Below, one piece after another: positions 11,873 to 24,720 of a stretch of DNA of 64,000 nt; the stretch's first letter is position 1, and each line of letters starts with the position of its first letter. This DNA comes from Branchiostoma floridae. Lineage: Eukaryota > Chordata > Leptocardii > Amphioxiformes > Branchiostomatidae. The DNA lies in the NCBI RefSeq assembly GCF_000003815.2, contig NC_049992.1, forward strand, positions 6,902,558-6,966,557, read 5' to 3'. The position numbers and the translations under genes are program-made. The notes under the pieces are model-generated. The model saw only the letters and a list, made by a program, of their open reading frames with translations. It was not told where the DNA came from and searched no databases.

Positions 11873-14049
11873 TTCCTATCAGCAAAAACCAACGCCATCC
11901 TCCAACGCAAAACCACCATGAAACCAGCACCATTTAAGTCACACCATACAAATAGAAAAACGTCCACGAAGCAATTTGTTGGTTTCAAACGACAATTTGT
12001 TATCACTATCTCTTGCGATCAATCAATACTTGGCAACATATCTCGGCGATACCTAATTCTGATCTTCCTCTTTTTTCGATAACACATCCTTGGCCCTTCC
12101 AGCTGGTTCATAGATTATATATGTGGGCCGCATTAGTTTTGATTGAGTGGGGGCTGAATGTTCCAGGACCTTTTAATAAAGCCCGGAATTGGAGTAGGCT
12201 ACATGCTAACTTTCCCATTATCTCCAGTGTCGGGGTTTTATAGGATTACGGTCGTTCCGTGAGCTTGTCAATCACTTACTGCTGGGCTCGGTATGAACTC
12301 GATTGTCGCATCTGTCTGGTAGGTAGGGTACTTATAGGGTGTTCGGGACAGTCGCAGATCCGGACCACCCGGTTTAGGGTTCCAATCCCGTTTGTATCGG
12401 GAGTTCCGAATTCGAACCTCTACATGCATCGTTTGCAGTTAATCTAATAACGAGCCTGCATAAGCTGTATGTTTCCAGTAGGGTATTTCATTTGAGGGAA
12501 ACTACAACTTAACGCATAAAGAAAATTCATCCTTCTTTCTCTCTCAAAATAAAAAGTAAAGCCCAGTACAGTGATGATTTGGGCTTTTATATTGATATTA
12601 TTACCTCTCAAAACAGATTGAGGATGTCAATATTGACTGTATATTATATCTGATATTAGGAAGAATACCGGAACTAATGATTGCAATACTATATCAAAGT
12701 GTTATGTTACCCCTTATTACTATGTTAACTAGGTTGTTATTGTTAAGCTTTATCCTATACCTCTATTTTGTACTTTGTGTAATAGTTGTTGCCATACATT
12801 GTATCATGTACAATTGTCGTGCAATAAAGTTCTTCTATCATGTTGTTAGATTATTACTCACTATGATGATACCCTTTCTGTGTGGCCCCTTTTAAAGAAT
12901 ATTTTGCAGAGGTCGACGCCACAAAGACTGTCCAGAAAAGCCCTATCCCGAGAATAGCGCCGCTCACAGGAAATTACCGCGCTAAAATATTTATCTACGC
13001 GATAGACTGAACATGCCTTGAAGGTCAACTAAATCCTTAGCTTAGACATTATGACACCAGGAGTATTCATTGGAAAAATAAGGTCTTTATTCGGGGTCAC
13101 TACTTCCTTCCACCGTTAGACTGTGTAATCTGCCAGACTTTTAATACAAAATGTGATATCCTTGACAGTACAGAGGCGTTCATTAATAAATCAAAGACCC
13201 AACAGACAATTCTGACAGCAGGAAATCAACTGCTAGTTACTAAATGAAATATTCATAAGAGTAGTATTACATTAAGACCGAACGATATCTAATAAAATAC
13301 ATTGACAATAGAAGAAGGGTGAGGTTAATCTAATATCTTAGAAAACTTGTTTAAAACCCTGATAACTCGCATGTACATTATTCGATTGACAGCTTTGCAA
13401 TTACGCTAATATTAGATTCAGATCTGGCGATATCTAAGGTAATGGGCTCGTTGATAAAAAGAATAAGACATCCTTGACCGTAAGTAACTTCGAATTTCTT
13501 AAGAAAGGGTCTCCGTTACCAAGGTCAGTAAACGGTCTATTGAAGCAGACATCAGAATGCTTAATTTTTCATTAAGTGGTAAACGGAACAAGTAAGACCT
13601 ATTCAATAATTCCAGTCGGGTGAGCAGGGTTAACTGGCACGCTGCCTAGGGACACTACCGCAGTACCCTTCTCTCAAAGTAGGTATATTACTCTGGCTTA
13701 GTAGGTATGAATGGCGGAGGTTTAATCGGATTAGACTGATAACAAAGCCCCCATGAAGAAATTATAAGCCCCAGGAGATCTGACGATAACGCTGAGTCCC
13801 TGCGATGGAGGGCCCATCAAGGCTCGGTGCTGAAGCCATCGCTCTTGGGATTTCGGTAAATGTCAGACCTTTCAAAAGCTGTCGTCTCAAGTTTAAAGTC
13901 GTTTTGCGGTGCTTGGAAGACTCCTAGAAAACAGACCGTTTAGTTCCGGCGTTCAAGTACATCCCGTTTTGAACTGGAAGATTTTAGATGTCCCCCCTTT
14001 GGGCAGTTCATTTGTGTTTTCTGGGTCCTTCGAAGCGACATGATCATTC
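11873..14049. other. No gene recognised; one probable LINE 3' end
   Basis: Apart from the 12650-12845 segment, unique-looking non-coding sequence. Confidence 0.4.
12650..12845 (+). mobile_element. Probable LINE 3' end
   Basis: T-rich stretch ending in tcgtgcaataaagttctt, the look of a retrotransposon 3' UTR with AATAAA. The open frame across it is hydrophobic by base composition only. An old gene 3' UTR is the alternative. Confidence 0.35.
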
Positions 14050-14725
14050 ATCATGAACAAGAGACGGGGGATGCTACAGACTTCCAATCAACTTTGACCC
14101 GGAACCATGTCACACTACGTCATAAATGTGACTTGTGTTGTTGAAAAACCGGGTCCTCTGTTATCCTACATTGATCAGGGGACTGGTGGGATATTTATTT
14201 AGTCCAAATTGATTGTAATTACTCTTCAAGAACCAGAGACGGGGGCTGGTACAGACTTCCGAATCACCTTTGACCCGAAATCAATCACACTTCCGGTAGG
14301 TGACATGTTTTGAGCAACCGGGATTCTCTGCTATCCTAAAGGGACCAGAGGCATGGTAGAATATTGATCGAATCCATTCCGATTATAATTATTCAGTATG
14401 GACCGAAGACGGGGGCTGGTACAGATTTCCAATCAACTTTGACCCGGTATCAGCGTCACACTTCCGGTTGGTGATGTGTGTTGAGCAACCAGAGTCCTCC
14501 GTTATCCTAAAGTGACTGGAGGAATGGTGGGATATTGATCGAGTCCATTCCGATCGTAATTATTCAACATGGACCAGAGACGGGGGCAGATACAGATTTC
14601 CAATCATCTTTGACCCATAACCCACACTTCCGGAATGTGTGTTGATCAATAGGGTCCTCTGTTATCCTAAAGCAACCAGAGAAATGGTAGGACATTTGTC
14701 GAGTCCAATCTTTGCGTTTGAAAAT
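14050..14725. repeat. ~172-bp tandem repeat, four units
   Basis: Units start at the gagacgggggctggtacaga motif near 14061, 14236, 14406 and 14577 (period 170-175). Each has caatca.ctttgacccg, a cacacttccgg segment, tcct..gttatccta and a gggatattgatcgagtcca-like end. Solitary relatives are at 27930-28010 and 58140-58260. Confidence 0.8.
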
Positions 14726-15808
14726 GGCCTTTTCGATAAATTATTTACCCCCGGACTCCAGGAAGAAAAGTGACGTATCAGTCACTAATGGAGATCCGAA
14801 TTAAAACAAACCAAACCAAACCAACACATTACAACAAGATGACGTCCAAGTGATTTCAAGGGAAAACGCTCGTATATGGTGCAGCATCCACAAACAAATT
14901 CTTGTTGCCTACAATCGGCAGCAAAACTTGACGGACGCTCCCTCTCTCTCCGTGTGTTTAATCTGTGCTCACTGACATATCAGTCACGACAAAAGTGCTG
15001 AGAAACGGGGGATGTAATTAGGATCCTTCGCACCTGTCTCCTCCCAGTATAACAAAAGCTACAATTCACCCGAATGGAATGGCTCGGGCGGTAGGTAATG
15101 CGATGTGCACAGGGGATGAGCTGCCATCAATTGTCACCGTTAATATATATTTTAGGATCAGATGGGAGTCAGGAAAAGTTTTACGTGGCGTGCTGATTGA
15201 ATATTATGCACCTTGCGATGATATGCGTCTTGTTTTATAACTCAAGAAATGGGTAGTGACTTGAGGCATGTAGATTGTCTGACCTTTAGTAAGACGTTTT
15301 ATGTTTATCAAAGTTTTAGCTCAATAAAGCTGCGAAGTCCACAACTAGATTACTGACGCAGGATACAGCCAGGCGGAATAAAGTCCAAAATCCTTCCACA
15401 AATTGAACTGTTTCAACTTAGAATATTGTAGTAAGAACAGCTGGGCGTTTTAATGAGTTTCGGTCGTAGACAAGAATGACCTTGCAAGATGATTTCCCAC
15501 GTTTTTAATATTTTTTCTTATGTTTGCAAACATGTTTCTTGAATTATTCTTAAATTGTGTATGCAAAATACACGTAGGTTAATCGTTGAGTGATATCATA
15601 TAATGATGTCAAATACCTTTAGGGTATCAAACACAAACAAGAAATGTCGACTTCGAGAACGACTTTTTTATCTGCGCTGTGCCCACACCTCATCATTAGC
15701 AGCTGCGTTGAACAAAATGACATTTCACAATACATTACGCTGGTGAGTATCGGTGAGGTGGGTATTTACTACAAAACACGGTCTCTAGCGTTACTACGAA
15801 ACAAATTT

Positions 15809-16730
15809 AAAGGTATACTACGGAGTTTTAACGACCAAGATCTTCTTCTTTGAAAACACTCAATTTTTTTTCACTTCAGAATAGGACAGGATCATGCACT
15901 TGGTCTATTTTGTAGGGTATCAATAAGCTGTGGTTACATTTCCTTCAAAACTGCAAGAAATCTCGCAAAGACTACGTTTTAAAAAACTATGGTGAAACTG
16001 TCATCAGACACCCCACTGTGCAGTCAGGCACACAAGACAGTGATAAGGCAGATGTGGGCATGTTTTCCTAGGAAGTATGGAGGTCTATGTAGGAAGGTCA
16101 CAATTTGCAAACATGTTTGTATGATGAGCTGATGTTGCTTCTCTCACTGAGCCTTGGTATTCAATGCTAAAGGGTAGATTTAGCTTACTATGTAAAGAAA
16201 TGGCAGGAAAATCTACTTTTTGTATTGTCCCAATCTTCCGTACTTACCATTGGGTTGACTAAACATGGCCGGCCTAATTTCCAAGCGAGTGTTGTTTGCA
16301 GATCTTATGTTGGAGCTGATGGATTTCTGATCCGTTCAATTACACGTGAGTGTGGGATCGATGTCGTGAACGAGGTTAATCAACGATGCTGATTGATTTA
16401 CGTCGCTCACACATGGGACACGCCTGAGTCCATTAACTCGGGCGCGCCTGATTTAAAACTCGATTCTCCTCTTCTGCAGCTCCAGCGTCAGGACGTTATA
16501 TTACGCCTCCGCACTTACGGGACAATCACCCTTAAAGCTATACTACGCAATATTTGCACAATACAAAAAGTAGATTTTCCCGCCATTTCTTCACATAATA
16601 AGCTAAATCTACCCTTATTCATTTAACATTGAATACCAAGGCTCAGTGAGAGAAGTTGCAACATCAAGTTGTTATTTACAGCCAGGAGGGTCTAACTCTG
16701 GTGGTCACTCAGATTACGTAGTATACCTTT
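15809..16730. mobile_element. Fold-back element with long imperfect inverted arms
   Basis: Ends are aaaggtatactacg and cgtagtatacctt. Within it, about 16120-16225 is the reverse complement of 16550-16665 (shared gagccttggtattcaatg, gggtagatttagctta, ggcaggaaaatctac). A shorter inner pair (gctatactacgcaat) lies at 16530. No coding capacity. Confidence 0.65.
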
Positions 16731-16749
16731 GACTTTCTGATCGTGGCGT

Positions 16750-16915
16750 CGTGTGTGGTGTAATTGTTAGCGCGTTGGGCACGGAATCCAGAGGTTCCGA
16801 GTTGAATACCCGCCGTGCCCCGACGTTGTCCCCTTGGGAAAGGCACTTTACACGACCTTTTTCAGTTCACCCAGGTGTAAAAATGGGTACTTGACTTCGG
16901 TCGGGGAGGTAAAAA
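16750..16915 (+). mobile_element. tRNA-derived SINE
   Basis: Box A-like gtgtaattgttagcgcgttgg and box B-like gaggttccgagttgaatacc are followed by a body with cccttgggaaaggcacttta and cacccaggtgtaaaaatggg, a SINE body common in marine deuterostomes. It ends in a polyA-like gtaaaaaaaaa. Confidence 0.6.
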
Positions 16916-17079
16916 AAAAGGCTACCTTTACCTTCTGTCTGTTACTCACCGCTATATGTAGCCGATGTAGGTGGTGCTTTTGCGGTGAGAAAACAATCCT
17001 AAACGTGGCTAGGCTTGTATCCCCCATCGTCCCGGCTATATATAGCGGTGAGAAGCAGAACTCCAGTTAGAAGCTCTGA

Positions 17080-19280
17080 CGTATGACGAAGGTGTCTCAG
17101 AGACATCGAAACGTAAGCTATGTACGTACCAACTGGTTGTTACTAACTGGTTGTCATAACAGCATGTGGAGTCACGATCTTCCACACAGTAGGGTCGACG
17201 TGCACTGACTCATTATCGCCTCCAGAAAAGTCTGTGGCCTCCGAGATGGGTACTGGTTTATACAAGGCCAATTAACGCAGCCGCAAAAGGCCCAATTTGA
17301 GTCCATTATTTTAGCCTATTTTCGACTTGTAGCAGAAAAATGCAAGAGACATTTGATACTTGTGAGACAGCGTAGGGTGCAGACGTTCAGATTAGGCAAA
17401 AAAACAAGGTTTTTGTCCATTTCTAGGCCTGTGATGACCTCTAGTTTGAAGTTGTCAGTCCCTAAATTGACGTCATGAGAAACCAAGATGTCGGCATATT
17501 TGAGAGCTGTGATAAGTTTCGCTGGTCGGAATTTTGTTTCAAAAAGACATTTGACACTTGAAATAGCGGGCTGCTGTGTGGGCTGAGTTGTTATGACCTG
17601 GAATGTTCACGGATGATTTTATGACACCCTGAACTTGCCTATTTTTACATTATCACCTATACAGATTTCCATTGGTGTTCACTGGCCTACAAGTTGGAGC
17701 CAATTAGCTATATATACTCCCCAAGCAGAGGTTAACCGCTGTATCTGTGTTTCTACATTACCTTGTTACTGCCTAGTGTTAGAAAAGAAATCGCCTCCTG
17801 GACAAGAGTGGAAACGCGTTTTACAGAAATTGTCATTCCCTGTGAGAGCATCAAACACTTAACCTACACCGCAGGTACCATAGTTACTTCGCGGACTTAG
17901 GTTTGTGTCCCACGGTACCTTGTTTGTGCTTGTTTCTTTATTCATTTGTTTCACCTTAAAGGCCATAAGAGTTGATGACCTTGATGTCTAGGGAAGAAAA
18001 AGTAGGGCGTCATAGAGCTTTGTATTAAAGATTTACAACAGTTGGTATAAGAAGTATGCAATTTCTTTTGTCACTGTCTTTGAAGCGCCATTTGACTTTG
18101 ACTAAATTGCAACATGACAATACAGCATGCTGCACCAGGCAGCAAGATGTTGATGCTGTGCAGCAAACGCCATGTTAGCCTTTATATACCTAGAATGACG
18201 TACACATGAATGTTTTCAAGACATATTCCCTGTAATAATAGAACTTTCTAGCACGTTCTGGCTTTCCATTCAACTTACATTCTTTGATGTTTTATACATA
18301 CCGCAGATTTGCCCAATTTGGTCCCAATTCTTAGCCCTTAAAAGTTTAAGCGCACAAGAACCTTTGATGCTTGATTATTACCCTACTGCAGCTTACGATT
18401 CCAATGTCGAGGACATTTTTAGGGAAAGCTGATGTGATGATATCGGACAGCCTGGTATCTCCCTTCCTCATTGTAATTTTGTACAGCAAGCCGCGCATTA
18501 CGCCGACTGCTTCGGGGGATGCTTTTATAAGTTCATCGTTAATTCCCGTTGGCGTCTTGGGTAGCAGTGAAGCCTTACGTCTTAAATTGCTTTGTCATAT
18601 ACGTTTTGCCTTAATAGCGGGAGATGGTCCCTTTCTGCAGACGCGGGCGTTTTCAATGAGCGCTATCCATCAACCGGTAGTTGAAGATTGATGCTTGTTT
18701 TACCTTAAATGACGCCGTTTTTAAGTTAAGAAGACCAATGGATTTACGACCTTGGAGACTTGTGTATGCACAGGATCCGTTCACAACTGAATTTCAAGTC
18801 AAATCCGTTTTGCAACGCTTACACTAGACCATAAACTTTATAGCTTAATTCCAAAACTGAAACGACTGTCATCAAGCAATTCATTGTATTTTTTTTTACT
18901 TTGAAGTGTGCAATTTGGTAGATAACATCCCAATTCGCGTGTTTTATTGGAACAAGAATAGTTCACTCTTGGAGAAGACATGGCTCACACACTGCAACGA
19001 CATAAATTCGCTCCTAACACCCTTCCGACATGCAATGTTCACAACTTTCCGTCGTAATTGTATCAATAAATCAACATCTAATCTTTCTGCCAATAACTTT
19101 CGGACGCTAATCTTGTACCTAATGCGTCGAAAGAGGATTGGCAGCGATCAATAAAAAACATTATTTGGAGACGCGTACGTCGCTGTCACGTCGTAGCCCT
19201 CATTGAAGTGTGTCGAGCTTTGCAAGGAAATTACAAGGTAAGTTACCTATTCAAAGGACCGGCTATTCGCGAGGAATTGT
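17080..19280. other. No gene recognised
   Basis: A motif acgaaggt..ctcagagacatcgaaacgt at 17085-17113 resembles retroelement 3' fragments also hinted at 24000-24042 and 27868-27895. Frame 18371-18691 has no recognisable domain. Confidence 0.35.
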
Positions 19281-19286
19281 AATGAA

Positions 19287-19700
19287 TTGCGAATTGGACA
19301 TGTAGAGTCGATAGTGCCGTCATTACGTCAGTTGGACGGTTGTTACACGAGGTTGCTGAGAATTGCTCTCAACGTACACTGGACACAGCATATCGCTAAC
19401 AAGGACTTGTATGCTGGTATACCAAAACTGTCCGATAAGATCCAAAGGAGAAGATTAAAGTTTGCAGGTCACTGCCTTAGGAGTGAGGAAATGGTTGCTG
19501 ACCTGGTACTCTGGACACCCAGGCATGGGAAGAGGAGGCCAGGAAGGCCGGCAGCAACATATATAGAAATGCTTAGTAAAGACACAGGCCTGGAAGTCGA
19601 TAACTTACAACGTGCAATGATTGACAGGGACGCCTGGGCTGCCATCTCAACTCGAGGCCGGATGGACTCGACTTAAGCAAGTAAGCAAGCAAAGCAGTAA
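19287..19700 (+). mobile_element. LINE polymerase C-terminal fragment
   Basis: Plus-strand frame of 129 residues. Recognisable order: QLDGCYTRLLRIAL, RRRLKFAGHCLRSEE, LVLWTPRHGKRRPGRP, then a DTG motif and AMIDRDAWAAI. This matches the region after the reverse transcriptase in non-LTR retrotransposons, where a GH..R, LW.P and GRP series is common. No catalytic reverse-transcriptase motif lies upstream in the window, so it is a dead 5'-truncated copy. The 3' end shows an AAGC-type short repeat (19676-19695). Confidence 0.75.
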
Positions 19701-19972
19701 CATGGCGATAGATAGAGAAGATGTGGAGGAGACTGAGATAAACAGTTTACCACAGATATGCAGTTTAATCGATGGCCCAGTTTACGTGTAAACACACAGC
19801 ACCTGTACGATTACTCAAACGTTGATCCTACAAAAAACAGTGTATCGATTTTCGTCTGACTTATCAAAGTCTTCCTAAGTGACCAATTACCTAGATTACG
19901 TGACCTTATGACCACGTGACGTCATCAACATGCAATGTATACTAAATATCAGACTTTAGAAACACTGGTATC

Positions 19973-20373
19973 TAGGGGTGGGTACCGGTACAGAAAATGC
20001 AGGTCCAGGCCCAATTCAGGTCCAGAGGATCAGGTCCAGGTCCGGACTTGAACCTGGACCTGATTCANNNNNNNNNNNNNNNNNNNNNNNNNNNNNNNNN
20101 NNNNNNNNNNNNNNNNNNNNNNNNNNNNNNNNNNNNNNNNNNNNNNNNNNNNNNNNNNNNNNNNNNNAACTATAGAGTCTACTCTGCTTCGCTCTTGCTA
20201 TTTTCCCCGACCGGTAAGCCCCGATACGTGTGAATGCCTGATCATATAATCAGTTCATGTGCCAATCGGTCCAACATCCGGTCGACCAAATATTTTCAGG
20301 TCTGGTTTTCCTGGACCGGTCCAATGGGAAAAACTGGTTTTGTACAGGTATACCGTACCGGTACCCACCGCTA
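19973..20373. mobile_element. Inverted-repeat element, GGGTACCGGTAC ends, copy 2 (assembly gap inside)
   Basis: Begins taggggtgggtaccggtac and ends gtaccggtacccacc. The caggtccagg palindrome precedes an N run (20068-20167); sequence after the gap matches the right half of the copy at 6893. Confidence 0.75.
20068..20167. other. Assembly gap (100 N)
   Basis: Run of N inside the second GGGTACCGGTAC element. Confidence 0.99.
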
Positions 20374-20573
20374 CACCGGGCCATTCTGTTTCACTGAGCA
20401 AGGTCAAATAATAAAGTAATCTGAACAGAACTACTTCGTGAGAGGGATCAGAGAGGTCAACTACAACAGGGCACTCTAATCACCACTTAACAGGTATAAA
20501 CGTCCTGGCACCTATGACCAAACACTGACGTTACATGCCTGTATGTAAGGTCACGTGACCTGGGTAGGATCCG

Positions 20574-20673
20574 NNNNNNNNNNNNNNNNNNNNNNNNNNN
20601 NNNNNNNNNNNNNNNNNNNNNNNNNNNNNNNNNNNNNNNNNNNNNNNNNNNNNNNNNNNNNNNNNNNNNNNNN
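20574..20673. other. Assembly gap (100 N)
   Basis: Run of N in non-coding sequence. Confidence 0.99.
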
Positions 20674-21247
20674 ATTGAAGCTCATCTGTATAAGGTATAC
20701 CAACCCTATCTCAACCGGGAAGTGGGTGTTATCAACTACAACTGTTACAACTTAATGTCACGCGTGCATTCAATCTTGTATCCAGAGGCGATTCGGTCAC
20801 AGCTAGCTGAATATGAGTGAGTGATGAAGTCGAGAATTCTGGTGAGTGCATTTGTTTCAGTTAGTGAACAGTTTTAACAATCTCCATGATACAAACAGTC
20901 ATGTCCAACACAGCGCCACCCTACACGCCCAAATCTGCCGGGGTGGGTTAAGATCCTACCGCCGGCAATCGAACAGTCGTGATCGCTTCGTCAATTAGGG
21001 AACGTACTTTGTTTTTCATCGATTCCTGCAGTTCGCATCTCTGGAGACGTCTGCTTCTACCAGTGCAATTATCGTCAGTACTCAGTAGAGAGAGCCGTGC
21101 ACACAAGATCAGACTGTTCCAGGTCAATCACGACAGGTTAAGAAGCGAAGCACCGATACCTCTCTACTCATCTATAAGAGTCACTCTGATCTTGTCAGCA
21201 TTTGTTGAAGTTCTGCCTGAAAAGAGTTCGGCCTTGCCACATTGATT

Positions 21248-21370
21248 GTAGCGCGCGTAGTCCAGTGGTTAGCGGCCCTGCCTCTGGAACTAGAAGCCGT
21301 GAGATTCCGGCTGTGTCGCTCAGCCGACATGCACAGTACGCCTAGTACAATCTGCATATCCAGACAGATT
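21248..21370 (+). mobile_element. tRNA-derived SINE head or tRNA pseudogene
   Basis: gcgcgtagtccagtggttag fits box A; the box B region (gccgtgagattccgg) is degenerate. It ends at a T-rich run (21370-21390) that could be a terminator. Not a functional tRNA by eye. Confidence 0.4.
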
Positions 21371-21426
21371 TGTTTTTTTTTTTTGTTTTTTTACCTCATT
21401 CTTTTCGGAAAGTGTTGCTGTTTTCT

Positions 21427-21632
21427 TATACCCCTGTCACATTTGGCGAAAATCGATCGGACAACGATTCTGCGGCAATCGCCCGAGCCTCGCTTACAAA
21501 GCAAAAAGTATGGCTTATATGTGACAGGAGCGGTTTTCATGTGAAAAATACGCGCAACCCTCTGTTGATCTTAAATATGGCCGATCGTCCATTGATATGT
21601 CCGAAGATCGTGGATAATGTGACATGGGTATA
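21427..21632. mobile_element. MITE with TATACCCCTGTCACAT ends
   Basis: Left end tatacccctgtcacat, right end atgtgacatgggtata, separated by about 175 bp with further inverted pairs (cgatcgg, gaccgatc-like). No coding capacity. Confidence 0.7.
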
Positions 21633-21817
21633 TCAAACACGAGACCTCCGAGAGCCGTCCCCAGTCGAAGCTAGATAGATATTCATTTTCACCTCACTGT
21701 ACAGATGGAATTGGTGAGTAAAAAGTGAAGGAGTGAGCTCGAGTACAAAGCCACAAAGTACAAAGTCGAATTCACTTAGTGAAATATAATTATTGTACCT
21801 GAGTGACAATCTATGTA

Positions 21818-22036
21818 TACTGTAAATGCAGAAATGTTCGCGGTGGATTAATGTTCGCGGTTTTCGCGGGGGCCGCTTCACCGCGAATTTAAAACCACCG
21901 CGAACATTTTTCCATAATCGTAAGAGACTACAGTGCATGGTGCTATATGCTACCGCGAAATTAAAACCATCGCGAAAAGTCCATTTTCCCGCTACCGCGA
22001 AATTAAATCCCCGCGAACTTAAATGCATTTACAGTA
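21818..22036. mobile_element. MITE, CTGTAAATGCA terminal inverted repeats, copy 1
   Basis: 219 bp bounded by tactgtaaatgca and tgcatttacagta, a perfect terminal inverted repeat, flanked by TA. The interior is a run of cgcggtgg and ccgcgaa motifs in alternating orientation. A second copy lies at 29944-30163. No coding capacity. Confidence 0.8.
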
Positions 22037-22830
22037 TTATCTGCCATGTAACATGTTAGCCCGTACTTAAACCAGTGGTTATATAAGTACAATTAGGTAT
22101 TCATTCATTCAATATTTCACACCTTTACCTCATAGGCGCATTAACAATCACTGAGTGACATCGACATTTATTACACTCTCACCAAATAAAGCTATTTTGG
22201 TTTGATGAACATTTTTTTTCAAGCTATACATTCGACGTGCTCTTACCATTTTTCTACTCGATTAAGTTCTTGGAACTTTGACAACACCATCATCAACCAG
22301 TTGTCTCTCCAGCTCCCAACTGTTTTGGTATTCCCTGGATAGCTTCAATGTTTAAACCCGTATCACCTTTAGACTTTAAGTGTCATCACGTAGTCTCACG
22401 CGCCGTCTGCGCCACAATAGCCGGGAGGTCTGCATTAAGTGGTTCCTGTGTGGAGCCTGAGTGGTAATATTAACGATATGTAAACTGCAGAGTGCCTGGT
22501 GGGAGATTCCAGGGTATCCCGAACTTAAACACATGGCCTTGAGCGATCCATCGCAGCGTTCTAATTTGATGGAATAGGGTGAATTAGAAAATGATGTAGT
22601 AGGCTTAACCGTTCTATTATAACTGGCATCTACTATGAATTATGCCATGCATAAAAGTACTTTGTTGCCAAAAGGATGCGTATTCCATATCGAAGGAAAA
22701 CGTCTGGCGCTTAGTTGAAGGTTATGCAGTAGGATAAAGTGAGAGAAAACAATACCTGAAACACGGACACGCACGCGCGTGCTCACATACACAGACACAC
22801 CCATAACAATTCTTCCATTCTTTATAGAGG

Positions 22831-23347
22831 TACGAGGGGTGATCAATAAGTACTCGGCTTCACCCAGAAATAATAAGCACAACTCATATTTCGAAACACA
22901 ACTCCATAGTATGAAGCCTTTTATCAATACCATCCAAATTTCAAACCATTGCAGGCATTCGTTTTTTTAAACAAGGCGAGAAAAACAAGGGTGCATTGTC
23001 ATCAGACATGTGTGGGTCGAGTTCCCCATGCCCTAAAGTCTTTGTCATTAACAAAAGACATTGTCAAAATGTTTGATAATGATTCTCTTCCTATTTCAAG
23101 CAGAAAGAAGTGGGTGTCTGACTTCCAGCAACGCAAGTTGACGCGCACACGTCAGGTCGCAGCTCAATTGTCAATGTTTTTTGTCCTCCCTTACCTACCG
23201 TTACTGGGTGTCGCCTGCAAAGTAATGATCACAATAATTTGCATTTTGGTACACATTCACCTAAGAGTTTATACTTGACATCTGTGAAATCTAAGTTGTG
23301 CTCATCATTTCTGGATGAGGCCGAGAACTTGTTGATCACCCCTCGTA
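22831..23347. mobile_element. Non-autonomous Tc1/mariner-like element, copy 1
   Basis: 517 bp bounded by tacgaggggtgatcaataag and cttgttgatcacccctcgta. Long subterminal arms are inverted (cacccagaaataataagcac against its complement near 23285-23315). The ends resemble mariner-type termini with TA. The open frames inside are interrupted and not a transposase I recognise. Confidence 0.65.
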
Positions 23348-23544
23348 ACTACATACCCTGTACACAATATTCCTCCAATTTTCTTCACCAGCGACTGGTA
23401 TTTGGAGCCATAATTGGCGTCAAATTAGACCTTGACAGAGAACGCTCTAATGGCTGCACCCTCTCTCTATCTCTCTCTTTCACACATAGACATTGCTCAT
23501 AATCAATTTCTTTCATAATATCACATTCACTACAGATAGACTAC

Positions 23545-23830
23545 ACTACATCATCATCATCCTGGCGTGCTAGTTGCACGGATGGCCATGGCTCTCTTCC
23601 TCCATCCTTCCCTATCCTCCATAGCCTTGGGTAGATCTTCAGCCGAGCAGCCAGTATCTTCACAAAGTTGATGTACATATGTTTTGCGAGGTCTACCTCT
23701 GCTTGCATGGCCATGTTTGGGAGTCCACAGCAGAACGTCACTAATGATCTCATCTTTACTCCGCCATGCGTGACCAGCAAACCACAGCCTATAACGTCCT
23801 TGAGATAGATTATAGCACCTTAGTGAATAT
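23545..23830 (-). mobile_element. LINE polymerase C-terminal fragment
   Basis: Minus-strand frame encodes GRYRLWFAGHAWRSKDE, VLLWTPKHG, RGRPRKTYVHQLCEDTGC, and AMEDREGWRKR. It is the same protein region as the fragment at 19287 but from a different family, and it ends in an ATGATGATG tail (plus-strand catcatcatcatc at 23549-23562) like the fragment in the gene B intron. No intact polymerase is present. Confidence 0.75.
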
Positions 23831-24040
23831 TCGAATGAGCTCAGAACTTTGAACAGCAACCAAAGAAATATCAATGACACATGATAAAGACAGTGAACGT
23901 CTAATCTTGAAACAGGACTATACCTATAGTGCTGGGTGCTAAATGATTGATAGAATATTGAAGATTTGTCACTGTCTTACAACACCAAAATCAGCTTACC
24001 TCGAATTTTCAGTCGCACTTCCGTCGACCTTCTTCAGGAA

Positions 24041-24088
24041 GATTGATAGAATATGTGTTGATTTGATTGATAGAATATGTGTTGATTT
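24041..24088. repeat. 24-bp direct repeat, two copies
   Basis: gattgatagaatatgtgttg plus attt occurs twice in tandem without mismatch. Confidence 0.9.
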
Positions 24089-24342
24089 GAAATATCTACT
24101 TTATTATAAAATCAGCATATGACATTGATTACAGAAACCACTTATGGCATGAAACGTAGGAGGTTCTTTCTTCCTTTACTTTATAAAAAATCAAATACAA
24201 TAGATCTAGAGCATTTGACACTAAACGTACATCCCACGTCCAACATTGGCTGTGTTTATATACGAGTTTTTGAGTCGACTCTTAATATAAAGTCGACACC
24301 AAGTCTATTCCTTCAACCCCTTTCATTAATAACTTGTTGCAC

Positions 24343-24720
24343 TACGAGGGGTGATCAATATATGTACGCTCTCATCCAGAAATTACAAAAAACACAACTC
24401 AGATTTCTAAGCATAGATGTCAAGTATAAAGTCTTAATATGAATGTGTACCAAAATTCAAATTAGTGTGATCATTAATTTGCAGGCGACACCGAGTAACG
24501 TTAGGTATCAAAGGGATAAGGAATGAAAAAGGGAGAATTGAGCTTCGACCTGAGGTGTGCGGGTCAACTTGCGCTGCTGGAAGTCAGACACTAAATTCTT
24601 TCTGCTTGAAATAGGAAGAGAATAATTATCAAATGTTTTGACATTTTATGTATTTTGTTAATGACAAAGAATTCATGGCATGGGGAACTCACTCCACACA
24701 TGTCTGATCCCAATTCAAAA
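24343..24720. mobile_element. Non-autonomous Tc1/mariner-like element, truncated copy 2
   Basis: Begins tacgaggggtgatcaatata and carries cgctctcatccagaaatta, then the reverse complement of much of the 22831 copy (for example ctgctggaagtcagacac). The right terminus is missing. Confidence 0.6.

Noticed and set aside
21248-21320. Functional tRNA gene
   Set aside because: Box A is fair but box B is degenerate and no full cloverleaf could be drawn.
22949-23278. Possible transposase ORF inside the mariner-like element
   Set aside because: No DDD/E or helix-turn-helix pattern recognised, and most of the element is inverted arms.
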